Shown: positions 25,670 to 39,309 of the stretch, in pieces
How the letters are laid out: every line of letters begins with the position of its first letter
Numbering within the stretch: position 1 is the stretch's first letter
Assembly (NCBI GenBank): GCA_003170275.1
Contig: PNAM01000106.1
Span: 329,818-393,817, forward strand
Length of the DNA stretch: 64,000 nucleotides
Source of the DNA: Myxococcales bacterium
GTDB lineage: Bacteria > Myxococcota_A > Polyangia > Palsa-1104
Direction of reading: 5' to 3'
Position numbers and translations under genes: made by a program
Notes under the pieces: generated by a model
Told to the model about the DNA's origin: nothing
Database searches by the model: none
The model's input: the letters and a program-made list of their open reading frames with translations, nothing else

Positions 25670-26848
25670 ATGAAGGCCTGGCTGCTCACCGTCGCGATTT
25701 TCTGGACGGGCTGCGGTCTCGATTGCATCCCGTCGGGCGATATTCAGGTGACGGTGGTCGCCTCCGGCGGCGTGGACGCGAGCCAGATCGTCTCGCTGCA
25801 CATCCTCCTGAGCCTCAACGGCGGCCCGATGAAGTCGATCGACATCACGCCGCAGAAGAAGCTCGGCAACGCGCCGGTGACGTTCCTCTTGCGGCCCGAT
25901 CCCGCGCCGGCGCCCAAGTACAACGTGTCGCTCACCATCGAGGGCTTCGCCGCCGACGACAGCCTGATCGCCATCGGCACCGCCGGCGGCGACGTGGTCT
26001 CGAACGGCTGCAATCGCCTCGACGCGCAGCTCACCGGGTTCGGCACCGGCAACGACGCCGGCGTGGCGATCGACGGATCGTTCCCGCCGGTGCTCGACAT
26101 GTTCACCTCCGATCTGCTCGGCTGTGCGGCGGGCGGCACGCACGACGAGGATCAGGACGGCCAGGTCGACAGCTGCGATGTGTGCGCGGCCGACGCGGAT
26201 CCGGGCGCGCCCGACGGCGACGCGGACGGGTTGCCCGACGCGTGCGATCCCGACGTCGCCAAGCCCGGCAACGCTCGGCTGTACTTCGAGCCGTTCGTCG
26301 TCGACGACGGACAGTGGTCGGGCGGCTTTCCAGTCGCCAACGACTTCCTCGAGATCGACACCGGCAGCCCCGCGATGGTGTCCTCCAATGGCGTGACCCA
26401 ACTTCCTGCGGCCGTGCGTGTCGAGGTCAGTACCTTCACACAAGTCTGGTACGTCGATGACAATCCTGGTCCCCATTCCGATACTGGCGTCTTCGTGGGA
26501 AACTCAGCGAATCCCGGCGCTGCAGGTGCCTCCGGCATGTTGTGCATGCTGTTCCTCGACCAGCAGCAGCCCGGAACGACCTCGCTACGCCTCACGCCGG
26601 TGATCGGAGGAGCACTTCAGACTCCGGTGACGACACCGTTCGATTTCCAGACCGGCGTGCGTTATCGATTGCAGCTGACGCGCCGCGGCACGAGCTACAC
26701 CTGCGATGCGACTTCGAGTGGGGTCCCGACGACCACGGTGACCACCTCCTTCGCGCAGGCGCCGAGCGGGCCGCAATTCATGGCGCTGCACGCACAAAAC
26801 ACCAAGGCTCACTTCCACTCTGTCTTCGCAGCGACGACACTACCGTAG
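25670..26848 (+). CDS. Lipoprotein with thrombospondin-type-3-like calcium segment
   Basis: 392 aa. Lipobox at the end of MKAWLLTVAIFWTGC, giving a membrane-anchored exported protein. Residues about 155-205 contain an Asp-rich TSP3-like run (DEDQDGQVDSCDVC, DGDADGLPDACDPD) expected to bind calcium. The C-terminal 190 residues look like a beta-sandwich (LYFEPFVVDDGQWSGG...). Function unknown, surface adhesion or sensing being typical for such proteins. TATTCT at 25656-25661 yields a start site two bases before ATG 25670. It is the first of three genes inserted between trmFO and xerC. Confidence 0.8.
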   Translation: MKAWLLTVAIFWTGCGLDCIPSGDIQVTVVASGGVDASQIVSLHILLSLNGGPMKSIDITPQKKLGNAPVTFLLRPDPAPAPKYNVSLTIEGFAADDSLIAIGTAGGDVVSNGCNRLDAQLTGFGTGNDAGVAIDGSFPPVLDMFTSDLLGCAAGGTHDEDQDGQVDSCDVCAADADPGAPDGDADGLPDACDPDVAKPGNARLYFEPFVVDDGQWSGGFPVANDFLEIDTGSPAMVSSNGVTQLPAAVRVEVSTFTQVWYVDDNPGPHSDTGVFVGNSANPGAAGASGMLCMLFLDQQQPGTTSLRLTPVIGGALQTPVTTPFDFQTGVRYRLQLTRRGTSYTCDATSSGVPTTTVTTSFAQAPSGPQFMALHAQNTKAHFHSVFAATTLP

Positions 26849-26854
26849 TATATT
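26849..26854 (+). promoter_or_regulatory. -10 hexamer positioned for leaderless kinase mRNA
   Basis: TATATT immediately after the previous stop codon; the predicted transcription start is one base from GTG 26862. No Shine-Dalgarno sequence is present. Confidence 0.6.
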
Positions 26855-26861
26855 TCCATAC

Positions 26862-28481
26862 GTGACGGCGGAACTGCCGGCAATTACCTCCGTCGGCACC
26901 TTGCTGAACGGCACCTACCTGCTCGAGCGAGTGATCGCCGAGGGGGGGATGGGCGTCGTATATGAAGCGCAACACCTTCGCCTGCCCCGAAAGTTTGCCG
27001 TCAAGGTGCTCGGCAAGCCCAAGGACGCCACGCTCGCGGCCACCGCGCTGCAGCGTTTCCGGCGCGAGGCCGAGATCGCGGCGACGCTGCAGCATCCGCA
27101 CATCGTCGAGACCTTCGACTTCCAGGTGTCCGAGGGCGGCTCGCCGTACCTGGTGATGGAGCTGCTCGAGGGCGAGGACCTCAACGATCACTTGAAGCGA
27201 TCGGGTCGCATGCCGGTCGCCGCCGCGCTGCGCATCATCCAGGAGATGGCCGAGGCGCTCGACGTCGCCCATCTGAACGGCGTGATCCACCGCGATCTCA
27301 AGCCGGCGAACATTTTTCTCGCCAAGCGCTCGGGGCGCGACGACTTCGTCAAGGTGCTCGACTTCGGCGTCTCCAAGCTGCTCGATGCCGCGACGCTCAC
27401 GCAAGAGAAGGCGATGGTCGGCACGCCGCTGTACATGTCGCCGGAGCAGGCGGTCGGCACGCAGGAGCTGACCGCGGAGTCGGACGTGTTCTCGTTCGGC
27501 ACCATCGCGTTCGAGATCCTCACCGGGCGGCGCGCGTTCGCCGCGTCGTCGATCCCGTCGATCCTGTTTCAGATCGTGCACGGGCCCACGCCGACGCTGT
27601 CCGGGCGCGCGCCCGGGCTCACCGACGAGGTCGACGTGGTGTTCGCCAAGGTGCTGGCGAAGAAGAAGAACGATCGCTTCGGCAAGCCGACCGAGTTCGC
27701 CGCGGCGCTGACGCGCTCGTTGGCCAAGCCGCGGGGGGCGGTCAACGTCGAGAACTGGAGCGCGGCGGATCTCGGCGGAGCGGGCCCGTACAACGATGAC
27801 CGCGGCTCGGGCCTGCACTATCGCGGCGGCGACTCGGGCGTCGCGGGCAGGACCGAGGTCGACTCGTCGACGCGCGCCGGTGAGCAGATGCCCGAGCCCG
27901 CCTCATCGGGCGTGATGGACGCGCCGCCGACGCCGCTCGATACCCCGTCCTACGACGCGCCGCCGTCGCTGCGCGCGCAGCTGTTCGGCGCCCGCAAGAA
28001 GCGCAACACTTTTTTGGCGATGGCGCTCGGCGGGGTCGGGACGCTGGTGGTGGTCGGCCTGGTCGCGCTGTCGCAGACCGCGAAGCCGCCGGTGCCGGTG
28101 CCGCCGCCGCTGGTCGAGCCGGCGCCGCCGGTCGTCGCGGTGCCGACCAGGACGCCGAAGCCGGCGATGGACTTCTCGCCCGAGGTGGTGGAGAAACATC
28201 CGGATGTGCAGTTCATCTTCCACGTGTTTCCGCGCAACGCGCAGATCAGCGTCGACGACAAGCACATCGCCGGCGCCAAGGTGACGCTCCCGTGGCAGCA
28301 GAAGCCGCGCTTCGTCAAGGTGAGCGCGCCCGGTTATCAGTCGCTGTCGATGACCGCGCAGTCGACCGCCAGCCAGAACTTCCAGCTGCACATGGAGCGT
28401 GCGCCGCGGATCTCGGACACCACGCGCCATGTGCCCAAGCCGCAGCACACCCACGACGCGGCGCCGGTCCAGGATCTGTAG
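26862..28481 (+). CDS. PEGA-domain membrane Ser/Thr protein kinase
   Basis: 539 aa Hanks-type kinase. The Gly loop reads AEGGMGVVYEA (first Gly replaced by Ala), invariant lysine K48 in FAVKVLG, catalytic loop HRDLKPANIFL, DFGVSKLL and MSPEQ activation segment. A juxtamembrane Pro/Asp-rich linker leads to one membrane helix (about residues 386-406) and an extracytoplasmic PEGA-like domain (about 440-510, VFPRNAQISVDDKHIAGAKV). It probably senses something outside and phosphorylates cytoplasmic targets. The GTG is preceded by TATATT at leaderless spacing. Its stop overlaps the next gene's GTG by one base. Confidence 0.92.
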   Translation: MTAELPAITSVGTLLNGTYLLERVIAEGGMGVVYEAQHLRLPRKFAVKVLGKPKDATLAATALQRFRREAEIAATLQHPHIVETFDFQVSEGGSPYLVMELLEGEDLNDHLKRSGRMPVAAALRIIQEMAEALDVAHLNGVIHRDLKPANIFLAKRSGRDDFVKVLDFGVSKLLDAATLTQEKAMVGTPLYMSPEQAVGTQELTAESDVFSFGTIAFEILTGRRAFAASSIPSILFQIVHGPTPTLSGRAPGLTDEVDVVFAKVLAKKKNDRFGKPTEFAAALTRSLAKPRGAVNVENWSAADLGGAGPYNDDRGSGLHYRGGDSGVAGRTEVDSSTRAGEQMPEPASSGVMDAPPTPLDTPSYDAPPSLRAQLFGARKKRNTFLAMALGGVGTLVVVGLVALSQTAKPPVPVPPPLVEPAPPVVAVPTRTPKPAMDFSPEVVEKHPDVQFIFHVFPRNAQISVDDKHIAGAKVTLPWQQKPRFVKVSAPGYQSLSMTAQSTASQNFQLHMERAPRISDTTRHVPKPQHTHDAAPVQDL

Positions 28482-29218
28482 TGCGCGCCTTCCTGGTGCT
28501 GCTGCTCTTGCTGGCGCCGTCTTGGGCGCGCGCCGAGGATGATTCGGCGGAGAAGGCGCAGGCGCGGCTGTTGCTCGGGCAGGGCAACGCGCTGTTCGAG
28601 AAGGGCGACTTGAAGGGCGCGCTGGTCGATTTTCGCGCGGCGTATTCGGTCTATCCATCGGCCAAGCTGCTGGTGAACGCCGCGGCGGCCGAGCGCGAGC
28701 TCGGGGACCTGGCGGGCGCGGCCAACGATCTGCGCCACTTTCTCGACGAGTCGCCGTCACCATCGGATGACCCGTTTCTGGCGGAGAAGGCCCAAGGCGA
28801 TCTGAAGGCGCTCGAGAAGCGCGTCGGGCGCATCGCGTTCACCGGCTGGCCGCCGCGCTCGACCATCGAGGTCGACAGCCGGCCCGGGCGCGATCCGACC
28901 TACGTCAAGCCGGGCGATCATCACGTGCGCGCGCGCGCCCCGGGCGGCGCCGAGGTCGAGAAGGAAGTGATGGTCGGCGCGGGCGAGTCGGCTGAGGTGA
29001 ACGCGCCGTCGCTGGTGGGCGAGCCAGTGATCATTCCGTCGCGCGGGCCGTCGTCGCCGTCGCAGCACAAGGCGAACCGCTGGTGGATCGGCGTGGTGGT
29101 GGGCACGGTGGCGCTGGCCGGCCTGGGCGTGGGGTTGGGCCTGGGTCTCGGGCTCAACGCGAATCCGAAGCCGCTCACCGGCGACCTCGGCATCTACAAA
29201 TTTTCCGACTTCCGATAA
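28481..29218 (+). CDS. Secreted TPR protein with PEGA-like region and C-terminal anchor
   Basis: 245 aa. Signal peptide (VRAFLVLLLLLAPSWARAED), then TPR-like helices (LLLGQGNALFEKGDLKGALV, about residues 25-105), a PEGA-like beta region (GRIAFTGWPPRSTIEVDSRP, about 110-165) and a C-terminal membrane helix rich in glycine (VALAGLGVGLGLGLGL). The GTG overlaps the kinase stop. Such TPR/PEGA proteins are common partners of PEGA kinases in Myxococcota; here the coupling suggests it forms part of the kinase's signal input, an inference. Confidence 0.78.
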   Translation: MRAFLVLLLLLAPSWARAEDDSAEKAQARLLLGQGNALFEKGDLKGALVDFRAAYSVYPSAKLLVNAAAAERELGDLAGAANDLRHFLDESPSPSDDPFLAEKAQGDLKALEKRVGRIAFTGWPPRSTIEVDSRPGRDPTYVKPGDHHVRARAPGGAEVEKEVMVGAGESAEVNAPSLVGEPVIIPSRGPSSPSQHKANRWWIGVVVGTVALAGLGVGLGLGLGLNANPKPLTGDLGIYKFSDFR

Positions 29219-29224
29219 GCGACT

Positions 29225-29230
29225 TAAGAT
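29225..29230 (+). promoter_or_regulatory. -10-like hexamer before xerC
   Basis: TAAGAT; seven bases downstream is the A of ATG 29237. Weak -35. Suggests that xerC-hslV-hslU has its own leaderless promoter after the inserted kinase cassette. Confidence 0.5.
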
Positions 29231-29236
29231 TATCGG

Positions 29237-30136
29237 ATGGATGAGCTGGTCGACCGCTTCCGCTCGCATTTGGAGGCCGAGAAGCGTGCGTCACCGCACA
29301 CCGTGCGCGCCTACCTGCAGAACCTGCAGGAGCTGCTCGCGTTCATCGCCCTCAAGCGCGAGCGCGCGCCCGAGGTGGCCGACCTTGACATCCCCATGTT
29401 GCGTTCTTACCTTGCGTCGCTGTTTCAACAGAACGAAGCGGTCACGATCGCCCGCAAGCTGTCGGCGGTGCGCGGGTTCATGCGGTTCCTCAAGCGCGAG
29501 AAGGTGATCGACGAAAACGTGGCCATGCTGGTGCGCCCACCGAAAGGGAAGAAGTCGCTGCCGACGTTCCTCACGCCGGAGCAGGCCACCGCGCTGGTCG
29601 AGGCGCCGACCGCCAAGCGGCGCGATGCGCTGCGCGCGCTGGCGATCCGCGACGCGGCGATCCTCGAGGTGCTGTACGGCTGCGGGCTGCGCGTCTCGGA
29701 GTGCGTGAACCTGGACCTGGGCGATCTCGAGTCGAACGAGCTGCGCGTGCGGCGCGGCAAGGGCGGCAAGGATCGCATCGTGCCGCTCGGCCGCAAGGCG
29801 CGCGAAGCGCTCGACGCGTGGCTCGAACGAAGGCTCGAGCTCGCGCCGTCGGACAGCGCGGTGTTCCTCAACTATCGCGGCGGGCGCGTGTCGGTGCGCA
29901 GCGTGCGGCGTTTCGTCGATCGCCACGCGATCGCCGGCGGCGTGCCGGACACCCATCCGCACGCGCTGCGCCACAGCTACGCCACGCACCTGCTCGGCTC
30001 GGGCGCGGATCTGCGCTCGATCCAGGAGCTGCTCGGCCATTCGTCGATCAAGACCACCGCGCGCTATGCGCACGTGGATCTGCAATACCTACAGGGGCAA
30101 TACGAGAAGCATCCGCACGCCAAAGGGAAAAAATGA
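29237..30136 (+). CDS. xerC: Tyrosine recombinase XerC/XerD
   Basis: 299 aa. N-terminal SAM-like core-binding domain (1-90) and C-terminal catalytic domain. Catalytic residues visible: R152 (GLRVSE), K175 (RGKGGKDR), H242 and R245 (HALRHSY), H268 (LLGHSS) and nucleophile Y277. It resolves chromosome dimers at dif with a partner recombinase. The stop overlaps the hslV start (ATGA). Synteny with hslVU marks it as the housekeeping enzyme, not a phage or island integrase. Confidence 0.94.
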   Translation: MDELVDRFRSHLEAEKRASPHTVRAYLQNLQELLAFIALKRERAPEVADLDIPMLRSYLASLFQQNEAVTIARKLSAVRGFMRFLKREKVIDENVAMLVRPPKGKKSLPTFLTPEQATALVEAPTAKRRDALRALAIRDAAILEVLYGCGLRVSECVNLDLGDLESNELRVRRGKGGKDRIVPLGRKAREALDAWLERRLELAPSDSAVFLNYRGGRVSVRSVRRFVDRHAIAGGVPDTHPHALRHSYATHLLGSGADLRSIQELLGHSSIKTTARYAHVDLQYLQGQYEKHPHAKGKK

Positions 30137-30663
30137 AGATCAGATCTACGACGATCCTCTCGGTGCGAAGAGACAACAAGGTGGTGGTCGGCGGCGACGG
30201 GCAGGTGAGCCTGGGCAACACCGTGATGAAGGGCAACGCCAAGAAGGTGCGACGCATGCATGACGGCAAGGTGATCGCCGGGTTCGCCGGATCGGCGGCC
30301 GACGGCATCGCGCTGTTCGAGCGGCTCGAGGGCAAGCTCAAGGAGTCGAGCGGCAACCTGCCGCGCGCGGCGGTCGAGCTGGCCAAGGAGTGGCGTTCGG
30401 ATCGCGCGCTCAGGCGCCTCGAGGCGCTGCTGGTGGTGGCCGACGCGGAGCGCACCTTCCTCATCACCGGCACCGGCGACGTGATCGAGCCCGAGGGCGG
30501 CGCGATCGCGATCGGCTCGGGCGGCCCGTACGCGCTGGCGGCGGCGCGCGCGCTGATCGAAGCGACGACCATGGGCGCGCGTGAGATCACCGAGCGCGCG
30601 CTCAAGATCGCCGGCGAGATCTGCATCTACACCAACCAGAACCTTCAATTCGAAGAGATCTAG
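30133..30663 (+). CDS. hslV: ATP-dependent protease subunit HslV
   Basis: 176 aa. Proteasome-like N-terminal threonine peptidase. [19 protein letters not shown] corresponds to the TTIVSVRR start of mature HslV, so the catalytic threonine would be T6 after removal of a five-residue propeptide. [20 protein letters not shown] and [14 protein letters not shown] are family signatures. It forms a double hexamer with HslU, encoded 12 bases downstream. Coupled to xerC by a 4-base overlap. Confidence 0.95.
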   Translation: MKIRSTTILSVRRDNKVVVGGDGQVSLGNTVMKGNAKKVRRMHDGKVIAGFAGSAADGIALFERLEGKLKESSGNLPRAAVELAKEWRSDRALRRLEALLVVADAERTFLITGTGDVIEPEGGAIAIGSGGPYALAAARALIEATTMGAREITERALKIAGEICIYTNQNLQFEEI

Positions 30664-30675
30664 AGGGACAATCAC

Positions 30676-32079
<1,404 letters not shown>

Positions 32080-32130
32080 GCTGGTCGAGCTGGAGGATGG
32101 AACCCGGCTGCGGCTGGTGGTGAAGTGAGG

Positions 32131-32136
32131 TAGAGT
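32131..32136 (+). promoter_or_regulatory. -10 hexamer positioned for leaderless argB mRNA
   Basis: TAGAGT; the seventh base after it is the G of GTG 32143. No Shine-Dalgarno. This would give the arg genes a promoter separate from hslU. Confidence 0.55.
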
Positions 32137-32142
32137 CCGTCG

Positions 32143-33009
32143 GTGCTCGCCACCTTGTCGCCGCTCGAAAAGGCCAACGTGCTGGTCGAGGCGCTGCCCT
32201 ACATCAAGAAGTTCCGCGGCAAGACGGTGGTCATGAAGTACGGCGGGCACGCGATGGAAGATCCGCGCCTGCGCGAGAGCTTCTGCCGCGACGTAGTGCT
32301 GCTGAAGTACGTCGGCCTGAACCCGATCGTGGTGCACGGCGGCGGGCCGCAGATCGGCCAGCTGCTCGACAAGCTCGGCATTCCGTCGAAGTTCGTCGCG
32401 GGAATGCGCGTCACCGACGACGAGACCATGAAGGTCGTCGAGATGGTGCTGGGCGGGCAGGTGAACAAGGAGCTGGTGCGGCTGATCAACCTGGTGGGCG
32501 GGCGCGCGGTCGGGCTCACCGGCAAGGACGGCGCGCTGACGTTGGCGCGGCGCGTGGGCAAGGTGCAGGGCGTCGACGTGGGGCACGTGGGCGAGATCGT
32601 GAGCGTGGAGCCGCGGCTCCTCGAGCGGCTGGTGGCCGAGGATTTCATTCCGGTGATCGCGCCAATCGCCGCCGACGAGAACGGCGTGACGCTCAACATC
32701 AACGCCGATCCGTTCGCCGCCAAGCTGGCCGCCGCGATGCACGCCGAGAAGCTGCTGCTGCTGACCGATGTGCAGGGCGTGCGCGGTGCCGACGGCCAGC
32801 TGTGCTCGACGCTCACCGCGGCGCAGGTCAAGGCGCTCGTCTCAACAGGCGTGATCGAAGGCGGGATGATCCCGAAGGTGCAGTTCGGCCTCGATGCGCT
32901 CGCCGACGGCGTGCGCAAGGTCCACATCGTCGACGGGCGGCTCGATCACGCGGTGCTGCTCGAGATCTTCACCGACAAGGGCATTGGAACGGAGCTGATC
33001 CAGTCATGA
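32143..33009 (+). CDS. argB: Acetylglutamate kinase
   Basis: 288 aa. Phosphorylates N-acetylglutamate, second step of arginine synthesis. [11 protein letters not shown] (phosphate lysine), [29 protein letters not shown] and [16 protein letters not shown] are family signatures; the N-terminal helix [20 protein letters not shown] is that of arginine-regulated, hexameric enzymes, so feedback inhibition by arginine is likely. GTG start is set by a -10 hexamer at leaderless distance. Its stop overlaps the argD start (ATGA). Confidence 0.95.
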   Translation: MLATLSPLEKANVLVEALPYIKKFRGKTVVMKYGGHAMEDPRLRESFCRDVVLLKYVGLNPIVVHGGGPQIGQLLDKLGIPSKFVAGMRVTDDETMKVVEMVLGGQVNKELVRLINLVGGRAVGLTGKDGALTLARRVGKVQGVDVGHVGEIVSVEPRLLERLVAEDFIPVIAPIAADENGVTLNINADPFAAKLAAAMHAEKLLLLTDVQGVRGADGQLCSTLTAAQVKALVSTGVIEGGMIPKVQFGLDALADGVRKVHIVDGRLDHAVLLEIFTDKGIGTELIQS

Positions 33010-34220
33010 GCAAGTCTCAAGAAGAGCTGATCGAGCTGGCGCAGCGGGTGCTGACGCACAACTACAAGCAGCAGCCGATCGTGCTGCGGCGCGGGGCCGC
33101 CTGCACGGTGTGGGACGTTGCCGGCAACCAGTACCTCGATCTGACCGGCGGGATCGCGGCCTGCCCGCTCGGCCACGCGCACCCGGCGCTCACTGCGGCC
33201 ATCGCCAAGCAGGCCGGCGAGCTGATCCACGTCTCCAACCTGTTCTACGTCGAGGCGCAGATCCTGCTGGCCGACGCGCTGGTCAAACGCGCGCACCTGC
33301 TCGCCGAGCCGCGCGTGTTCTTCTGCAACTCGGGCGCCGAGGCCAACGAGGCGGCGATCAAGCTCGCCAAGCGCTACCAGACCACCATCATGGGCCGCGC
33401 GGATCGCATCCAGGTGCTGTCGTTCGAGGGCTCGTTCCACGGCCGCTCGATCGCCACCGTCGCGCTCACTGGGCAGGAGAAGTATCGCTCGGGGTTCGGG
33501 CCGCTCATCGAGTGGGCGCGCTTCGTGCCGTTTCCCGAGGACGAGAACGACATGCGCGCGCTCGACGCGATCACCGACAAGACCTGCGCGGTGCTGATCG
33601 AGCCGATCCAGGCGGAGGGCGGCATCCGCGTACCGCCGCCCGATTTCTTCAAGGCGCTGCGGCAGCGCTGCAACGACACCGGCACGGTGCTGATCTTCGA
33701 CGAGGTGCAGACCGGCGTCGGGCGCACCGGCAAGATGTTCGGTTACGAGCACGAGGGCGTGACGCCGGACATCCTGTCGCTTGCCAAGGGGCTGGGCGGC
33801 GGCGTGCCGATCGGCGCGATCATCGCGTCGGGCGCGCTGGCCGAAGGGTTCGCGCCCGGCTCGCACGCGTCGACGTTTGGCGGAAATCCGCTCGCCTGCG
33901 CGGCGGCGCTCACCGTGCTCGAGACCATCGATCGCGATCGGCTGCTGGAGCGGGTCACCCTGGCCGGCGAGCGCCTCGCGAGCGCGCTCGCGCCGCTGGT
34001 GAAGAAGCACGCGCGGGCCAAGGAGGTGCGCGGGCGCGGCCTGTTGCGTGGGCTGGCCCTCGACGGGGACGCGGCGCCGGTGGTGGCCAAGGTGCGCGAG
34101 GCGGGCGTGCTGCTCTCGGTGGCGGGCGGAACCGTGGTGCGCTTTGCGCCGCCGTTCGTGGTCACCGACGCGGAGCTCGATCGAGGCGTGGCGGCGCTCG
34201 ACGCGGCGCTCGCCAACTAA
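33006..34220 (+). CDS. argD: Acetylornithine aminotransferase
   Basis: 404 aa class III PLP aminotransferase. [64 protein letters not shown] and [13 protein letters not shown] (PLP lysine in LAKG) identify ArgD. It converts N-acetylglutamate semialdehyde to N-acetylornithine. Position between argB and argF makes this assignment stronger than for an isolated class III transaminase. 4-base overlap with argB; one base separates it from argF. Confidence 0.94.
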   Translation: MSKSQEELIELAQRVLTHNYKQQPIVLRRGAACTVWDVAGNQYLDLTGGIAACPLGHAHPALTAAIAKQAGELIHVSNLFYVEAQILLADALVKRAHLLAEPRVFFCNSGAEANEAAIKLAKRYQTTIMGRADRIQVLSFEGSFHGRSIATVALTGQEKYRSGFGPLIEWARFVPFPEDENDMRALDAITDKTCAVLIEPIQAEGGIRVPPPDFFKALRQRCNDTGTVLIFDEVQTGVGRTGKMFGYEHEGVTPDILSLAKGLGGGVPIGAIIASGALAEGFAPGSHASTFGGNPLACAAALTVLETIDRDRLLERVTLAGERLASALAPLVKKHARAKEVRGRGLLRGLALDGDAAPVVAKVREAGVLLSVAGGTVVRFAPPFVVTDAELDRGVAALDAALAN

Positions 34221-34221
34221 T

Positions 34222-35166
<945 letters not shown>

Positions 35167-35184
35167 CATGGTTGACGGCGACTG

Positions 35185-35838
35185 ATGCCCAACAAGATCT
35201 TCGAAGGGCTGGGCCCCGGGACGTTGGTTCCGCAGCGCGGCAGGCTGCCGATCGACGATCCGAAGGTAGGCGCGGACGAGGGCTTCGTGCTCTCGCGCGT
35301 CGACGGGCGCACGTCGCTCGAAGAGATCTTGATGCTGGTGCCGTTCGAGGAGCCGGTGACGATGGTCATCCTGCGCCGGCTGTGGGAGATGGGCGCGATC
35401 GAGGTGCCGGGCGTCGCGCGCATCATGAAGCGGCCCACCGGACCGATGCACATCGTCGAGGTGCCGCAGCCGCACGTGACCCATCCGCCCGCCGAGCCGA
35501 AGGTGATTCGCGCCAATCCGCACGAGGCCTCCACCGACGACGCCGAGGGCAAGCTGGCGGGCGAGGTGGCCAAGCGCATCGACCTCTTCTACCACTCGCT
35601 CGACACGCGCAACGCGTTCGAGCTGCTCGAGATCGAGCGCGGCGCCGCCGTCAAGGACGTCAAGCGCGCCTACTTCAAGCTCTCCAAGGAGTTTCACCCG
35701 GACCGCTACTTCGGCCGCGACCTCGGTGACTACCGCGACAAGCTGTCCAAGATCTTCCAGGCCATCAAGGCCGCCTTCGAATTGCTGTCGGACAAAGATC
35801 GTCGCGCTGCCTACGAAGAGTCTGCGGGCCTCAAGTAA
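35185..35838 (+). CDS. DnaJ-domain protein with N-terminal 'SRxDG' helical domain
   Basis: 217 aa. Residues 30-75 hold a small helical module (DEGFVLSRVDGRTSLEEILM) that recurs at the end of the protein two genes downstream. A linker follows, then a J domain (about 135-210) with the HPD triad at 171-173 (KEFHPDRYF). J proteins stimulate Hsp70 ATPase, and a DnaK-family gene starts 55 bases later, so they are probable partners. No G/F or zinc-finger region, so it is a type III J protein. TAACAT at 35164-35169 is a possible -10. Confidence 0.85.
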   Translation: MPNKIFEGLGPGTLVPQRGRLPIDDPKVGADEGFVLSRVDGRTSLEEILMLVPFEEPVTMVILRRLWEMGAIEVPGVARIMKRPTGPMHIVEVPQPHVTHPPAEPKVIRANPHEASTDDAEGKLAGEVAKRIDLFYHSLDTRNAFELLEIERGAAVKDVKRAYFKLSKEFHPDRYFGRDLGDYRDKLSKIFQAIKAAFELLSDKDRRAAYEESAGLK

Positions 35839-35848
35839 CGGGATACGT

Positions 35849-35878
35849 GGTATAAAGGAGCGCTGTTCACCGTATACC
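35849..35878. promoter_or_regulatory. Inverted repeat upstream of the dnaK-like gene
   Basis: GGTATA at 35849-35854 and TATACC at 35873-35878 are perfect inverted arms 18 bases apart. TATAAA at 35851-35856 could be a -10. No CIRCE element or sigma-32-like promoter is visible. It could be an operator or chance. Confidence 0.3.
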
Positions 35879-35893
35879 GACGGGGTCCCGGCC

Positions 35894-37723
<1,830 letters not shown>

Positions 37724-37725
37724 AC

Positions 37726-39309
37726 GTGGCCAACGGTCCCGACAAGCGCGCGTTGCGCGAAGCGTCCGAGCGGATCGAGAAGGGCATCGAGGCCTACGCA
37801 GCGGGCGATCTGCCGTCGACCCTGCGCGAGCTCGAGGAGGCGGTCAAGCTGCTCCCCGGGCACGTGCGCGCGCAGCTGTACCTCGGCTGGGTGCGCGATC
37901 TGCAGTCCGGCAAGCGGCGCCTCGACGCCGGCGTCGCGCTCGACGAGGACACCTTGATGGCGGTGGCCGACGCGCTCAGTCCGGAAGAGTCGTCGCGGCA
38001 CGGATTCGAGACCTCACGGCCCGGGTTCAATCAGCCGTCGTTGGGCGACGAAGAGAAGACGCGCGAGAAGCGCCATCCGTCGTCGCCGGGGATGGACTCG
38101 CCGTGGGATCCGGTGCCGCTCACGCCGGGCGGAAAAGCGCGCACGCCGGGAATGGGCGTGCCGGTGGTCGCCGACCCGGAAGAGCGCGCGGCGAGTGCGA
38201 CGACCTCGACCCGTACGCCGCCGCCGCAGTCGAGCCCGCGCGACAAGCCGGTGTCGGGCACGCTGCTCGGCGTGGCGCCGATCTACGATTCGCTGCTCAC
38301 GCCGGGCACCAACCCGAAGTCGCTGTACGCCACCGACGAGCAGACCGGCTCGGTCACGCGCGAGTGGCGCTCCACGCCCACCGGGACCAACCTGCCGCTG
38401 CTCGACGTGCCCGAGCTCACCGACGAGCAGATCCAGGAACTGTTGGCGCTCGACGGCTCGCCGATGCTGGGCATCGATCCGCCCAGACAGCCCGAGGAGC
38501 ACGCCACGCTCGAGATGGATGCCGAGCCGACGCCGGAGCCGCATCGCAACCCGCTGCCGCCGCACCCGCTGCCCCCGGGCACCAAGCGGCGCGACGCCAC
38601 CACGCCCGACGGGCTCGACCACGAGCTGCCGCCGCCGGTCGGCTTCGGCTCGGGCGAGTTCGACGCGTTCGAGCAGACCCCGACGCGCGATCGCCGCGAT
38701 CTGTTGAAGGCGGTCGCCGAGGCCGACGTGGGATCGTCCGAAGACGATCTGCAGCTGCCGCCGCTCGAGGTGCCGCGCGATCTGCGCGACACGCCCGACG
38801 ACGGGCAGGAAGAGGGCGGGACCAACCCGACCAATCCGTTCATCAACCGGCGCCTGGCGGAGTATGCGCCGTCGCTGACCGGCACCGGCACGCAGCCCAA
38901 GGTGGACGATCTACCGCTGCCGCCCGGTGGGCTCAACGACACCTCGCCGCACAGCGTGATGGACGGCCTGTCGGCGGTGCAGGATCCGCTCGAGCGCGGC
39001 GATCTCGACCAGGCGTTCACCGCCGCCGAGGCGTTCATCGCGCAGAACGGCGGCCTCGAGTCCGAGGAGTGCCAGGCGCAGCGCTGGCTGTTCGAGCGCG
39101 TCTACGAGACCATGGTCGGCCCGCTCGGCGGCGTTCCGACGCACGGCGAGGCCACGCCCGATCTCGATCCGAAGGCCGCGTTTCTGCTGTCGCGCATCGA
39201 CGGCATGTCGAGCGTCGACGATCTGCTCGACGTCAGCGGCATGCCCCGGATCGACGCGCTGCGCTGCCTGGCGATCCTGCTCAAGCGCGGCGTCGTAACC
39301 GTCCGATAG
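37726..39309 (+). CDS. TPR-like protein with Pro-rich middle and 'SRxDG' C-terminal domain
   Basis: 527 aa. Residues 1-70 form a TPR-like helix pair (SERIEKGIEAYAAGDLPSTL). A long low-complexity Pro/Thr/Asp-rich middle (about 90-420) is probably disordered. The C-terminus (about 480-527, AAFLLSRIDGMSSVDDLLDV) repeats the module found at the N-terminus of the DnaJ-domain protein at 35185. GTG start two bases after the dnaK stop, so it belongs to the same unit. It likely works with this chaperone pair. Its last 29 bases overlap a convergent gene. Confidence 0.75.
   Translation: MANGPDKRALREASERIEKGIEAYAAGDLPSTLRELEEAVKLLPGHVRAQLYLGWVRDLQSGKRRLDAGVALDEDTLMAVADALSPEESSRHGFETSRPGFNQPSLGDEEKTREKRHPSSPGMDSPWDPVPLTPGGKARTPGMGVPVVADPEERAASATTSTRTPPPQSSPRDKPVSGTLLGVAPIYDSLLTPGTNPKSLYATDEQTGSVTREWRSTPTGTNLPLLDVPELTDEQIQELLALDGSPMLGIDPPRQPEEHATLEMDAEPTPEPHRNPLPPHPLPPGTKRRDATTPDGLDHELPPPVGFGSGEFDAFEQTPTRDRRDLLKAVAEADVGSSEDDLQLPPLEVPRDLRDTPDDGQEEGGTNPTNPFINRRLAEYAPSLTGTGTQPKVDDLPLPPGGLNDTSPHSVMDGLSAVQDPLERGDLDQAFTAAEAFIAQNGGLESEECQAQRWLFERVYETMVGPLGGVPTHGEATPDLDPKAAFLLSRIDGMSSVDDLLDVSGMPRIDALRCLAILLKRGVVTVR

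Noticed and set aside
29237-30136. XerC as an integrase marking a genomic island
   Set aside because: Located in the conserved xerC-hslV-hslU cluster and of housekeeping length, so it is the dif recombinase.
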